Source of the DNA: Spirochaetota bacterium
Lineage (GTDB): Bacteria; Spirochaetota; UBA4802; UBA5368
DNA length: 64,000 nt
Direction of reading: 5' to 3'
Assembly (NCBI GenBank): GCA_004297825.1
Contig: SCSX01000069.1
Span: 88,882 to 152,881 of the forward strand
Shown here: in pieces, positions 42,872 through 51,738 of the stretch
Layout: each line of letters opens with the position of its first letter
How positions within the stretch are numbered: position 1 is the stretch's first letter
The notes under the pieces: model-generated
Databases searched by the model: none
The model's input: only the letters and a program-made list of their open reading frames with translations
Told to the model about the DNA's origin: nothing
Position numbers and translations under genes: made by a program

Positions 42872-43950
42872 CGCGCCATGATCTTCACGAAGCCGTCGAG
42901 CCTGCCCTTCTCCTGGGCGGCCTTGATGCCCATCTCCTGGATGCTCGCGGGGACCTCCGGCACGCGCGCGCGCTCCGCCATCGAGATCGCCTCCGCCGGG
43001 CACCCGGTCGCGCACAGCCCGCAGCCGATACACGTGTCCGCGCTCACCACGGCGATGCCGTCCTTCATCTCGATCGCCTTGACGGGGCAGCGCTCCGTTA
43101 CACATATTTCACAGCCGGTGCATGCCGCACCGTCCACGCGCGCCTCGAAGCGGCTGGGTTCGAACGCATGCGGGTGATTAAGCTCGGTGCGTCCCCGTAG
43201 GATGGTGCAGCAGCACGGACAGCAGTTGCAGATGACGCTGGCTCGGTCCTTGCTGTTGTTGCTCGTGTGGACGAGCCCCGCCTCGTCACTGCGCTTCAGG
43301 GCGTCCTTCGCCTCGTCCTTGCTCGCCTGCCGCGCGTAGCCGCGCTCGACCAGGAACTTCGCCGCGGAGTCGAAGATGATGCACACGTCCTTGGGCTTGT
43401 CGCACTTCCCCACGCTGACCCTGCACGCGCACTTTGTGAGAGCGACGTAGTCGGAATTGTCGATAAGCTTTGCGACCTCTTCATAGGGGTGTACCCTGGA
43501 CTGGGGCGCGAGCGATTTTTCCACGGCCACCACGCGCATGAGCGGCGTCGGGTTTCCCGCGAAGGAAGCGCCCAGGGCCTCGTGATGGTATTTCGACCAG
43601 AGCTTTCCCAGCGTGTCGTGCATGGGCGTCCCCCCGCCCTTCATGAATGGGAACTCGAAGAGGCCCGGGATGGTGGGGACCAGGCCGTAGCTTTTCGCGC
43701 CGTCCTTTTCCTTCGAGAAGATGATCGCCTTGTTTGCCATCTTTTCCAGGCGCTCCCCGGCGGTCTTTTCGTCAAGCGAGGCCGCCTGCGCGATCTTCGC
43801 GAGCGCGAGCGGCTTGAAGCTCATGACGAGCGCAACGTCCGCCTCCTCGGGCGTGAAAAGGATTTTCAGGATCTCGATGAAGGTGTCGGTCCGCGGCGCG
43901 GTCGAGGGATGCGTGTCGATTATCTGTTGAAGCGCTTCATATCTGTCCAT
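42868..43950 (-). CDS. Cys-rich 4Fe-4S ferredoxin-type protein
   Basis: Protein of 360 residues with a start (MDRYEALQQIID) preceded by GGAGG. The N-terminal 190 residues are helical with a winged-helix-like part (ALAKIAQAASLDEKTAGERLE). Then come LTKCACRVSVGKCDKPKDVC and the dense cluster CNCCPCCC. Two 4Fe-4S motifs follow near the C-terminus: CTGCEICVTERCP and CIGCGLCATGCP. This layout is known for cytoplasmic ferredoxin-like proteins of uncertain role in anaerobes and sulfate reducers. It probably passes electrons in the acyl-CoA-related pathway controlled by the MarR gene upstream. Confidence 0.87.
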   Translation of the reverse strand: MDRYEALQQIIDTHPSTAPRTDTFIEILKILFTPEEADVALVMSFKPLALAKIAQAASLDEKTAGERLEKMANKAIIFSKEKDGAKSYGLVPTIPGLFEFPFMKGGGTPMHDTLGKLWSKYHHEALGASFAGNPTPLMRVVAVEKSLAPQSRVHPYEEVAKLIDNSDYVALTKCACRVSVGKCDKPKDVCIIFDSAAKFLVERGYARQASKDEAKDALKRSDEAGLVHTSNNSKDRASVICNCCPCCCTILRGRTELNHPHAFEPSRFEARVDGAACTGCEICVTERCPVKAIEMKDGIAVVSADTCIGCGLCATGCPAEAISMAERARVPEVPASIQEMGIKAAQEKGRLDGFVKIMAR

Positions 43951-44016
43951 GCGGCCTCCAATGTCAGCGTTTATTTCATCCGCGTGCACTTATTCCGCAC
44001 AACGGTCTTGCGCGAT

Positions 44017-44817
44017 TCACATCTCGAGCAGCGAGCGTACCAGGTTCTCCGTCCGGTAATGTCCGCCGGTGAGCTCCGCGAAGGGGTGCTCCCCGCCGAA
44101 AAGCGTATTCATTATGGAGGGAATATCGGCCCCCCCGTCTTGAAGATGCTTCGCCTTTCCCGAGTACTCCTCCAGGTAGCCGATACACTCCCCGAGCGCA
44201 CGGCGCCCGTCCGTGACGATCTTGCCCACGGAGGTGAAGAGGACAAGCCCGTCCGGGAGCGCCGATAAAATTTTTCTCATCGAATCGACCGTCGCGCGCA
44301 TGTCCTCCTCGGGGCGGATGAACTTGGGTTTCTCGCGCGCGAAAATATCGCCGGAAAAACACCAGCCCCGCGCGCGATCGACGAGCGCGACGTGCCCCAG
44401 GCTGTGGCCGGGGGTGTCGATAACCTCGAAGGTATGCGCGGGCGTGCGCAGCTCCGCGGGAAGTTCGGCCGGGTCCGATAGCTCCGGGACCCCCCATACG
44501 AATTCCTGGTAGGGACGGAGCTCCTGGCCCCCCTTTATGAAGGGAATCGATTCGCGGTGCGCGTATATCGGCACCCCGAAATGCTGTGCGACGAGCGCGT
44601 TCGCGCCGATATGATCCTCGTGAAAGTGGGTGTTCACGATCGTTTCCACGCGCTCGTTCCGGATGAATTCCATGAATTCGCCTTTCGTCCATTCACAGCC
44701 GGTGTCGATGAGGAGCCCGTCCACCAGGTACGCGGAAACCCAGTAAAGGACCTTTCCCTCCACCTCGCGCCCCATGCGGACCTGGATGACGTCTTCGTAG
44801 GTGCTTGTTTCCAGCAT
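44017..44817 (-). CDS. MBL-fold metallohydrolase
   Basis: Metallo-beta-lactamase-fold protein of 266 residues. The zinc motif is NTHFHEDHIGANALVA, with further ligands in DTPGHSLGHVALV and the Asp of FSGDIFARE. GGAAGGA precedes the ATG. It resembles the glyoxalase II-like hydrolase group. It lies 21 bases after marR and upstream of the ferredoxin gene, so it may hydrolyse a thioester or lactone in the same pathway. The substrate is not known. Confidence 0.9.
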   Translation of the reverse strand: MLETSTYEDVIQVRMGREVEGKVLYWVSAYLVDGLLIDTGCEWTKGEFMEFIRNERVETIVNTHFHEDHIGANALVAQHFGVPIYAHRESIPFIKGGQELRPYQEFVWGVPELSDPAELPAELRTPAHTFEVIDTPGHSLGHVALVDRARGWCFSGDIFAREKPKFIRPEEDMRATVDSMRKILSALPDGLVLFTSVGKIVTDGRRALGECIGYLEEYSGKAKHLQDGGADIPSIMNTLFGGEHPFAELTGGHYRTENLVRSLLEM

Positions 44818-44838
44818 GATTTCCTTCCCTTCATAGCC

Positions 44839-45267
44839 TTACAGGCTGTCGTTCATCTTTTCCAGGAGCGCGAAAAGCGTTTCCCGCTCGCCGTCCGAGA
44901 GCGCGGCATAGAGCTTCTTATGGAGGTTTCCCGAGACCCTCCCGACCGCGGGCCTGGCGGCCTTCATCTTGTCCGTGACCGCGATGAGCGAGACCCTGCC
45001 GTCGGACGGGTCCTGCACGCGCGTGAAATAGCCGTGCTCCGTGAGGCGCTGCACGATCCCGGTGATCGTGGACTTGTCCTTGTAGGTATAGCGCGAGATT
45101 TCCTTCATGGGCATGGGCCCCTTGCGCTCGACGATGTAGAGCACGTCTCCGTAGGAGGGGGCCACCCCTTCAAGGCCCTCGTGCGCCATTTCTTCCTCCA
45201 GAAAGGCGTAGGCCTTCTGGCGAATGCGGCTCAGGGTATAGAGAAAGTTGGTCGGTTTCACCTTCAT
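44839..45267 (-). CDS. MarR-family transcriptional regulator
   Basis: Winged-helix regulator of 142 residues. The DNA-binding core is MKEISRYTYKDKSTITGIVQ, with the wing GYFTRVQDPSDGRVSLIAVT; the Asp-x-Arg of the wing is kept. N- and C-terminal helices form the dimer domain. It heads an operon with the MBL hydrolase, ferredoxin and thioesterase genes. A near-perfect inverted repeat over its own -10 suggests autoregulation released by an acyl-CoA or aromatic ligand; the ligand is inference. Confidence 0.92.
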   Translation of the reverse strand: MKVKPTNFLYTLSRIRQKAYAFLEEEMAHEGLEGVAPSYGDVLYIVERKGPMPMKEISRYTYKDKSTITGIVQRLTEHGYFTRVQDPSDGRVSLIAVTDKMKAARPAVGRVSGNLHKKLYAALSDGERETLFALLEKMNDSL

Positions 45268-45272
45268 TATTG

Positions 45273-45306
45273 GTTTGGTACTAAACTAAATGGGGTGGGT
45301 TGTCAA
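45273..45306 (-). promoter_or_regulatory. Promoter and MarR operator of the marR-MBL-ferredoxin-thioesterase operon
   Basis: On the minus strand TTGACA (45306-45301) and TAGTAC (45283-45278) are 17 bases apart. The -10 lies inside GTTTAGTACCAAAC (45286-45273), which matches its own reverse complement at 12 of 14 positions. This is the typical size and form of a MarR site, and it begins six bases before the ATG. It could also act on the divergent CaiB-type gene. Confidence 0.6.
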
Positions 45307-45347
45307 GCTATTTTCAAGAAAATTACCCGGTGCGAGCGTTCATCCGC

Positions 45348-45439
45348 GCGCGCCTTTCAAGGGAGATGGATGAGATGACGGGGGATTGACGAGATGCCGT
45401 GGAAGGCGCGGATTCGAATCCGCGCCTTCCACGGCATCT
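45348..45439 (+). repeat. GC palindrome repeat family, copy 2
   Basis: A leader GCGCCTTTCAAGGGAGATGG and ATGAGATGACGGGGGATTG precede a perfect 48-base palindrome (45392-45439): AGATGCCGTGGAAGGCGCGG plus ATTC and its exact reverse complement. The inner 13 bases of each arm are identical to copy 1; the outer bases differ but still pair. It lies between two divergently transcribed genes, so it is not simply a terminator. Confidence 0.85.
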
Positions 45440-45533
45440 TTCCCCGCTACAAATTTTACTTTTCAAACCCGGCAGCCTTTGTAGTATGGAGAATCCGGGG
45501 GCCTGTCCGCCCCTGATGATCGAAGGGGCATCC

Positions 45534-46706
45534 ATGAACGCACACCTGAGCGGACTCAAGATTCTCGATTTCTCCTACCTGCTCCCGGGCCCGTACGGCA
45601 CCCTCATGCTCGCGGACATGGGGGCCGATATCATCAAGATCGAGAACCCGGCCAATCCCGACATGACGCGGCTCCTGGACTGTCCCGTGGACGGGGTGTC
45701 CGCGGCGTACCTCTACCTCAACCGCGGGAAGCGCTCCCTCTCGCTCGATCTGAAAAAGCCCGGGGCACGCGACGTGGTGCTGCGCCTCCTCCGCGAGTAC
45801 GATATCGTGGTCGAGCAGTTCCGCCCCGGCGTTATGGACCGATTCGGCCTCGGGTACGAGGCGCTCAGGGCGATCCAGCCGCGCCTCATCTACTGCTCGG
45901 TCACCGGATACGGGCAGACGGGGAGCTACCGCGACCGGCCGGGCCACGACATCAACTACCTCGCGCTTTCCGGAAGCGAGTCCTACGCGGGACGCGCGGG
46001 CGCGGGTCCCGTTCCGGGCTCTCTCCAGGTCGCCGATATATGCGCGGGCTCAAAGAACCTCGCGATCGGGCTCCTCGCGTCCGTTATACGCCGCATGAAC
46101 ACGGGCGAGGGAGAGCATGTCGACATTTCCATCGCGGACGGAAGCTTCGCGCTGGCCGCACTCCAGGCGGGCGCGCTCGTGGACGGCTGCGCGCCGCGTC
46201 CCGAGTCCGAGCCCCTGAACGGCGGCTCCCTCTACGATTTCTACCGCACCGCCGACGAGCGCTACCTCTCCGCGGGGATGCTCGAACCCAGGTTCCGCGC
46301 GAACTTCCTGGCGGCCCTGGGCGTTCCCGAGGTGGAATTCTCGTCCATGAGCGCGGATGCGCTCGCGGCGCAGAAACGCGCGGTCGCCCGCGTGATCGCC
46401 TCCATGCCGCTCGCGCACTGGGAAAAGCTTTTCGCCGGAATCGAGGCCTGTGTCGAGCCGGTGCGCACCCTCACGGAGGCCGCCGATAATCCCCCCTTCT
46501 GCGAGCGGGAGATGACGGTGGAGGTGCCCACGGTGGAGGGAACGCCGGTGCGACAGTTCGGCAATCCCCTCAAGTTTTCCTCGGGGACCGGGACGGCATC
46601 GTTCGCCGGTGCGCCCATGGGCCACCACAACGCCGAGATACTGCGCGGCGCGGGATACTCCGACGCGGAGATTGAGGCGCTCGGGAAATCGGGGATACTG
46701 GGTTGA
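45534..46706 (+). CDS. CaiB/BaiF family CoA-transferase or alpha-methylacyl-CoA racemase
   Basis: Family III CoA-transferase fold, 390 residues. The start MNAHLSGLKILDFSYLLPGP at 45534 has AAGGGG 6 bases upstream. Visible blocks are YLYLNRGKRSLSLDLKKPG, EQFRPGVMDRFGLGYE and YCSVTGYGQTG. G137-H138-D139 in RPGHDINYLALSG matches the His/Asp pair of alpha-methylacyl-CoA racemases; transferases also use this Asp. It is divergent from the MarR operon and may share its regulation. The stop overlaps the TTG start of miaB by 4 bases. Confidence 0.9.
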   Translation: MNAHLSGLKILDFSYLLPGPYGTLMLADMGADIIKIENPANPDMTRLLDCPVDGVSAAYLYLNRGKRSLSLDLKKPGARDVVLRLLREYDIVVEQFRPGVMDRFGLGYEALRAIQPRLIYCSVTGYGQTGSYRDRPGHDINYLALSGSESYAGRAGAGPVPGSLQVADICAGSKNLAIGLLASVIRRMNTGEGEHVDISIADGSFALAALQAGALVDGCAPRPESEPLNGGSLYDFYRTADERYLSAGMLEPRFRANFLAALGVPEVEFSSMSADALAAQKRAVARVIASMPLAHWEKLFAGIEACVEPVRTLTEAADNPPFCEREMTVEVPTVEGTPVRQFGNPLKFSSGTGTASFAGAPMGHHNAEILRGAGYSDAEIEALGKSGILG

Positions 46707-48022
46707 CACCGCGCACCTACTTCATCGAGACCTTTGGCTGCCAGATGAACAAGGGCGATTCGGAGTTCATGGCCGCGTCCCTGGAGCGCGAGGGCTTCCT
46801 TCCCGCTCCCTCCGAGGACGAGGCCGGGGTCGTCATATTCAACACCTGCTCCGTCCGCAGCCATGCCGAGGACCGGGCCCTCGCGCGCATCCGCGAGGCG
46901 AAGGCGCACGCGGGACGCGGGCGCGTGGTCGCCGTCGCCGGATGCATGGCGCAGAGGATCGGCGAAGAGATGATCGCGCAGGGGGCTGCCGACCTCGCCA
47001 TGGGGCCCTACCGGTCCCTCGATGCCGGGAAGATTATCAGCGAATTCCTGATCGACCGGGGGCGGGCGCTCCACCTCACCCAGGAGCGCTCCCTGCTTGC
47101 GAGCCGCGTGGATACCGAATGCGTTACGCGCGACATCCTTCCCTGGCACAAGTGGGTGACCATCACGCACGGCTGCGAAAACTTCTGCGCGTACTGCATC
47201 GTGCCTTACGTGCGCGGACCGCTCGTCTCCTTCGAGTCCGGCGAGATCATCCGTTCGATCGAGCGCGCCGCGGGGAACGGCGTCATCGAGATCACGCTCC
47301 TGGGCCAGAACGTGAACCAGTACGGGCAGGACAGCGGGGACGTCCCCTTCCACGAGCTCCTCTCGCGCGCCGCGGCGGTTCCTGGAATCGCGCGGGTCAA
47401 TTTTTTGACTTCGCACCCGAAAGACTTCACCCCTGATATCGCGCGCGTAATCGCGGCACACGGAAACATATCGCGCGCGATCCATCTTCCGCTCCAGAGC
47501 GGATCCGACCGGGTGCTCGCCCTCATGAACAGGGGGTACGACATGGGGCATTACCTGCGCGTCGTGGATTCGATCGCGTCGGTCCTCCCGGACTACGCGC
47601 TCTCCACCGACCTCATTGCGGGTTTCCCCGGCGAGACTGCGGACGATTTCCAGGGGACGCTTTCCGCCATGGAACGCATCCGCTTCGACGAGGCGTTCAT
47701 GTACGCCTACTCGCCCCGTGAGGGGACCGCCGCGTTCTCCCTGCCCGAGTCCCTCACCCGGGCCGAAAAGCTCGAGCGGCTGAGAAGCATTATCGACGCC
47801 CAGAGGGAGATATCGCGCTCCAGGCTCGCGGCGCGCGAAGGAAGGACCGAGCGCGTGATCGTCGAATCCATCAGCAAAAAATCCGCGGACGAGGTCATGG
47901 GACGCACCTTCCTGAATCATCCGATGGTGCTCCCCGGCGCGAAGGACGACATCGGACGGGTGCTGGACGTCGTCGTGCGCGGGCTCAGGGGCTCCACGCT
48001 CTATGGTGAGCGCGTTGCATAG
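46703..48022 (+). CDS. miaB: tRNA-2-methylthio-N6-dimethylallyladenosine synthase
   Basis: Radical SAM methylthiotransferase that makes ms2i6A37 in tRNA. It has 439 residues. The start is TTG at 46703, overlapping the previous stop (TTGA). The N-terminal MTTase domain has C13 (TFGCQMN), C49 (NTCSVR) and C81 (AGCMAQR) for the auxiliary cluster. The radical SAM triad C158-x3-C162-x2-C165 is in HGCENFCAYCIVPYVRG. The C-terminal TRAM domain ends GLRGSTLYGE. It is coupled to the following TPR/SPOR gene, which starts inside it. Confidence 0.96.
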   Translation: MTPRTYFIETFGCQMNKGDSEFMAASLEREGFLPAPSEDEAGVVIFNTCSVRSHAEDRALARIREAKAHAGRGRVVAVAGCMAQRIGEEMIAQGAADLAMGPYRSLDAGKIISEFLIDRGRALHLTQERSLLASRVDTECVTRDILPWHKWVTITHGCENFCAYCIVPYVRGPLVSFESGEIIRSIERAAGNGVIEITLLGQNVNQYGQDSGDVPFHELLSRAAAVPGIARVNFLTSHPKDFTPDIARVIAAHGNISRAIHLPLQSGSDRVLALMNRGYDMGHYLRVVDSIASVLPDYALSTDLIAGFPGETADDFQGTLSAMERIRFDEAFMYAYSPREGTAAFSLPESLTRAEKLERLRSIIDAQREISRSRLAAREGRTERVIVESISKKSADEVMGRTFLNHPMVLPGAKDDIGRVLDVVVRGLRGSTLYGERVA

Positions 48023-49145
48023 GGCGGGCACGATCGCGCTCGCGTGCGCGCTGCTCTGCGCCCTCCCCTGCGCGCTGCGGGCGGACGAGGCCGGCGCGTG
48101 GAAAAAGATAATCGCCCTCCATCGCGAGGGAAACGCCTCCGGACTTGACGACGCCGTGGCGGCCTTTGTAAAAAGTTATCCCAGGAGCGAGTTCGCGCCC
48201 GAGGCGCGCATGCTCGCGGCGGAGCTCGCCCCTTGGCCGGACGACGCTCTCGGCCGCTACCGGAAGATACGGGACTCCTACCCTTCCTATGGAGTGCGCG
48301 TAACGGCGGCACTGAAAGCCTGCGAGATCCTCTACCTCGCGGGAAAGTGGGACGAACTCGTCGCGGAGGCGCGCGCGGGCCTCGCCGGGGCGCCCGCCGA
48401 CGAGAGGGCGCTGCGGATAAAGCTCCTGCTCGCGCGCGGGCTCATCCACCGCGAGCGCTACGACGAGGCGCGCGCCGCGATCGCCGCGATCACCGCCGAC
48501 CACCACGATTACGAGGGGCTTGCCGAGGCGCTGCTCCTCTCGTCGCACGTTGAGCGGCATACGAGCGGGCTCTCGCGTGCGTACCTGGGTATCCTGAAAG
48601 AGCTCGTGGTCGGGTTCGGCGATTCGGCGGCAGCGGCCTCGGGGCTGTACCTGCTGGGGCGCTATTACGAGAAGCGCGAAGACTGGGACCGCGCGCACTC
48701 CGCGATGGCGGACGTCGTGAAGCGCTACCCCTCCTCCCCGGAGGCGGATTACGCGCGGGAACGGGTCGAGGCGCTGGCGTCGCACAATCCGCGGCGCGTC
48801 GACTACCTTCCCGACGAGACCCGGATGAAGTCCGCCGATATCCTTGACATAAGCCCCGAAACGGAGTACAGGGAACCCGACACGGGCGCCGAAACATACG
48901 CGGTCTCGCTGGGACCCTTCTACGACGCGAAGGACGCGAAGGAGATCGCCGCACTCGTGAAGAAGGAATTCGCGCCGGTGAATACGGTGAACCTGGGGGG
49001 CCGCTACATGATCTACGTGGGCCGCGTCCCCGACGCCGACACGGCAATCGGCGTGAAGACGCGCCTCGCGGAGGAGTACGCCCTGAACGGCGGCGTGGTG
49101 AGGATAAAAAAGCGCGGCAGCAGGCAGTATATCTATGGAGAATAA
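48003..49145 (+). CDS. Exported TPR protein with C-terminal SPOR domain
   Basis: Protein of 380 residues. A signal peptide (AGTIALACALLCALPCALRAD) is followed by TPR-like helical repeats (FVKSYPRSEFAPEARMLAAE, YLLGRYYEKREDWDRAHSAM). The C-terminal SPOR domain (about 295-372) reads YAVSLGPFYDAKDAKEIAAL and MIYVGRVPDADTAIGVKTRL; SPOR domains bind peptidoglycan lacking stem peptides at division sites. The start overlaps miaB by 20 bases and the end overlaps mutS by 11. It probably acts in envelope or division processes. Confidence 0.88.
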   Translation: MVSALHRAGTIALACALLCALPCALRADEAGAWKKIIALHREGNASGLDDAVAAFVKSYPRSEFAPEARMLAAELAPWPDDALGRYRKIRDSYPSYGVRVTAALKACEILYLAGKWDELVAEARAGLAGAPADERALRIKLLLARGLIHRERYDEARAAIAAITADHHDYEGLAEALLLSSHVERHTSGLSRAYLGILKELVVGFGDSAAAASGLYLLGRYYEKREDWDRAHSAMADVVKRYPSSPEADYARERVEALASHNPRRVDYLPDETRMKSADILDISPETEYREPDTGAETYAVSLGPFYDAKDAKEIAALVKKEFAPVNTVNLGGRYMIYVGRVPDADTAIGVKTRLAEEYALNGGVVRIKKRGSRQYIYGE

Positions 49146-51720
49146 ACGGAACGACCCCACGCTCACGCCGCTCATGCGGCAATACCTCGACATAAAGAAG
49201 AAGCACCCGAACGAAATCCTTTTTTTCAGGCTGGGTGATTTCTACGAGATGTTTTTCGAGGACGCGCGCGTCGCCTCGAAGGCGCTAGACATCGTCCTCA
49301 CCTCGCGGCAGAACGACATCCCCATGTGCGGCATCCCCTACCACGCGTCCGAAAGCTATATCGCGCGTCTCATCAAGGCGGGGCACCGCGTGGCGATCTG
49401 CGAGCAGATGGAGGCGACGCCCTCGAGCGGGACGGTAGTCAGGCGCGACGTGGTGCGCGTCATCACCCCCGGCACCGTGATCGAGCAGAACCTCCTGGCG
49501 GGCGACGACAACAATTTCCTCGCGTCCATCGTGCTCCTGGAAAAAGAGATCGGCCTCGCATTCGTGGACGTCTCCACCGGCGATTTCTTCCTGTCCGCCA
49601 TCCCGCGCTCGCTCGACCTGTACCGCGGCGAGATCGCGCGCTTCGCCCCGCGCGAGGCGATCCTGCACGGGCGCGGCGCGGAGGAGGACGAGCCCTTCGC
49701 GGCGCACGTCAGGGCGCGCAACATCCCCGTCAACCGCATCAACGACTGGTTGTACGATATCGACTACATGACCGGCACCATCACGCAGGCCTACGCGCTT
49801 GCCTCCGTCAAGGGGCTGGGAATAACGGGGGGCGCCGAGATACTGGCAGCCGGTTCGATCCTGGAATACTTAAAAGACACCCACCGGCGCGCCTTCGACC
49901 ACCTGAAGCTTCCCCAGCGCATCGTGTCCTCCGACCGGATGATACTCGACGAGGCGACCATCGCGCACCTGGAGCTCATCGTGAACGCGCAGGACGGGAC
50001 GAAGCACCGCACCCTGTTCGCGCTCCTGAACCGCGCCCGTACCCCCATGGGCAGGCGCGCCCTGGAGCGCGCGCTCCTGCAGCCCCTGCTCCTCACCGCG
50101 GACATCGAGCGCCGCCTGGACATCGTGCAGTACTTTTTCGAATACCACGGGCTTCTCGATGACGTGCGCGCGGCGCTTTCGGGCGTCATGGACATCGAGC
50201 GCGTCCTGACCCGCATCGCGGCAGGACGCGTGAACCCGCGCGACCTCCTGGCGATCGCGCGCTCCGCGCGCTCCGCGGACGCCGTGCGGGACGTGCTCTC
50301 GCCGCAGCCGCACGAGCTCGTCGCCGCCCTGGCCGCGGGCATTCCCCCCCTGGGCGAACTCGCCGCGCGGATCGAGGCGACGATCGAGGACGAGCCGGCG
50401 CTGTCCCCCGAGCACGGGCGCGTTGTGCGCAAGGGTTACAGTCCCGAGCTCGACCGCCTGTACGAGCTCAAGAAGGACGCGCGGACCTGGGTTATCGAGT
50501 ACCAGGAGGAACAGAAGCGGGAGCTTGGCATCCCCACGCTCAGGGTGAAGTACAACAGGGTGCTGGGCTACTACATCGAGGTGAGCAAGGGTCAGGCCGT
50601 GAAGGTCCCGTCCGAGTACCTTCGCAAGCAGACCCTCGTGGGCGCCGAGCGCTACACCACCGAAACGCTTCAAAAGTTCGAGGAAGATATACTCTCTTCG
50701 TCCGAGAAAATCAAGGAGCTCGAGGAGGGGGAAATCCGCGTCCTCACGGAGGAGATTGTATCGGCGCGCAGCGCGCTCCAGGCCGCCGCCTCCGCCGTCG
50801 CCGAGATCGACCTGTTCGCGTCGCTTGCCGCGAGCGCGATCGAGCACCGGTTCACGCGCCCGCGCTTCAACGAAGACGGCATCACCGACATACGCGAGGG
50901 ACGCCATCCCGTGGTCGAGCGCTATTATACCCAGGAGGTCTTTATCCCGAACGACCTTGCGCTCAACGCGCACGGAAGCCACATCCTTCTCCTCACCGGG
51001 CCCAACATGTCCGGGAAGTCCACCTACATCCGCATGGCCGCGGTGATCCAGCTCATGGCGCAGATAGGCTCCTTCGTCCCCGCCGCCTCCGCCGATCTCA
51101 CGCCCGTGGACCGCATCTTCACGCGCATAGGCTCATCGGACAATATCTCGCGCGGCGAGTCCACCTTCCTCGTGGAAATGAACGAGACCGCCGTGATCCT
51201 GAACAACGCGACGCCGCGCAGCCTCATCATCATGGACGAGGTGGGCCGGGGCACCAGCACCTTTGACGGACTCTCGATCGCGTGGGCGGTGCTTGAGTAC
51301 ATTTTAAGGTACATCAAGGCGAAGACGCTCTTCGCCACGCACTACCACGAGCTCACGAAGCTGGGCGAGAAGCCGGGCGTCGCGAATTACAACGTGCTGG
51401 TACGCGAGCACCTGGGCGCCGTCGAGTTTCTGCATAAAGTGGGACCGGGCACGGCGGACAAGTCCTACGGTATACACGTGGCAAGGCTCGCGGGAATCCC
51501 CCGCGAGATCACCGCGCGCGCTGCGAAGATACTGGAGCGCCTCGAAAAATCCGGAAGGGCGAAGGGCGCCGACGAACAGGACGACGCCTCGGAACAGCTC
51601 GAGATGTTCAACGCCGCGAACCACCTTGTCATTCGGGCCATCCAGGCGATCGACCTGGATTCGATCACCCCGCTCGATGCCATCAACGAGCTGAACAGGC
51701 TGAAGAAACTGATCACCTGA
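49135..51720 (+). CDS. mutS: DNA mismatch repair protein MutS
   Basis: Mismatch recognition ATPase of 861 residues. The mismatch-binding F-x-E motif is F36-Y37-E38 in LGDFYEMFFED. The connector, core and clamp domains are full length. Walker A is GPNMSGKST (622-630), followed by the ST loop GESTFLVEMNETA, Walker B IIMDEVGRGTSTFDG and the H of FATHYHEL. The C-terminal tail is short. It pairs functionally with mutL at 27523. No mutH is expected because MutL carries an endonuclease motif. Confidence 0.97.
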   Translation: MENKRNDPTLTPLMRQYLDIKKKHPNEILFFRLGDFYEMFFEDARVASKALDIVLTSRQNDIPMCGIPYHASESYIARLIKAGHRVAICEQMEATPSSGTVVRRDVVRVITPGTVIEQNLLAGDDNNFLASIVLLEKEIGLAFVDVSTGDFFLSAIPRSLDLYRGEIARFAPREAILHGRGAEEDEPFAAHVRARNIPVNRINDWLYDIDYMTGTITQAYALASVKGLGITGGAEILAAGSILEYLKDTHRRAFDHLKLPQRIVSSDRMILDEATIAHLELIVNAQDGTKHRTLFALLNRARTPMGRRALERALLQPLLLTADIERRLDIVQYFFEYHGLLDDVRAALSGVMDIERVLTRIAAGRVNPRDLLAIARSARSADAVRDVLSPQPHELVAALAAGIPPLGELAARIEATIEDEPALSPEHGRVVRKGYSPELDRLYELKKDARTWVIEYQEEQKRELGIPTLRVKYNRVLGYYIEVSKGQAVKVPSEYLRKQTLVGAERYTTETLQKFEEDILSSSEKIKELEEGEIRVLTEEIVSARSALQAAASAVAEIDLFASLAASAIEHRFTRPRFNEDGITDIREGRHPVVERYYTQEVFIPNDLALNAHGSHILLLTGPNMSGKSTYIRMAAVIQLMAQIGSFVPAASADLTPVDRIFTRIGSSDNISRGESTFLVEMNETAVILNNATPRSLIIMDEVGRGTSTFDGLSIAWAVLEYILRYIKAKTLFATHYHELTKLGEKPGVANYNVLVREHLGAVEFLHKVGPGTADKSYGIHVARLAGIPREITARAAKILERLEKSGRAKGADEQDDASEQLEMFNAANHLVIRAIQAIDLDSITPLDAINELNRLKKLIT

Positions 51721-51738
51721 CCGCCCTTTCCGTGGCGC

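Noticed and set aside
46262..48031. Minus-strand open frame of 589 codons
   Set aside because: It is antisense to the CaiB-type gene and miaB, both with well-conserved motifs; no homology is visible in the minus frame.
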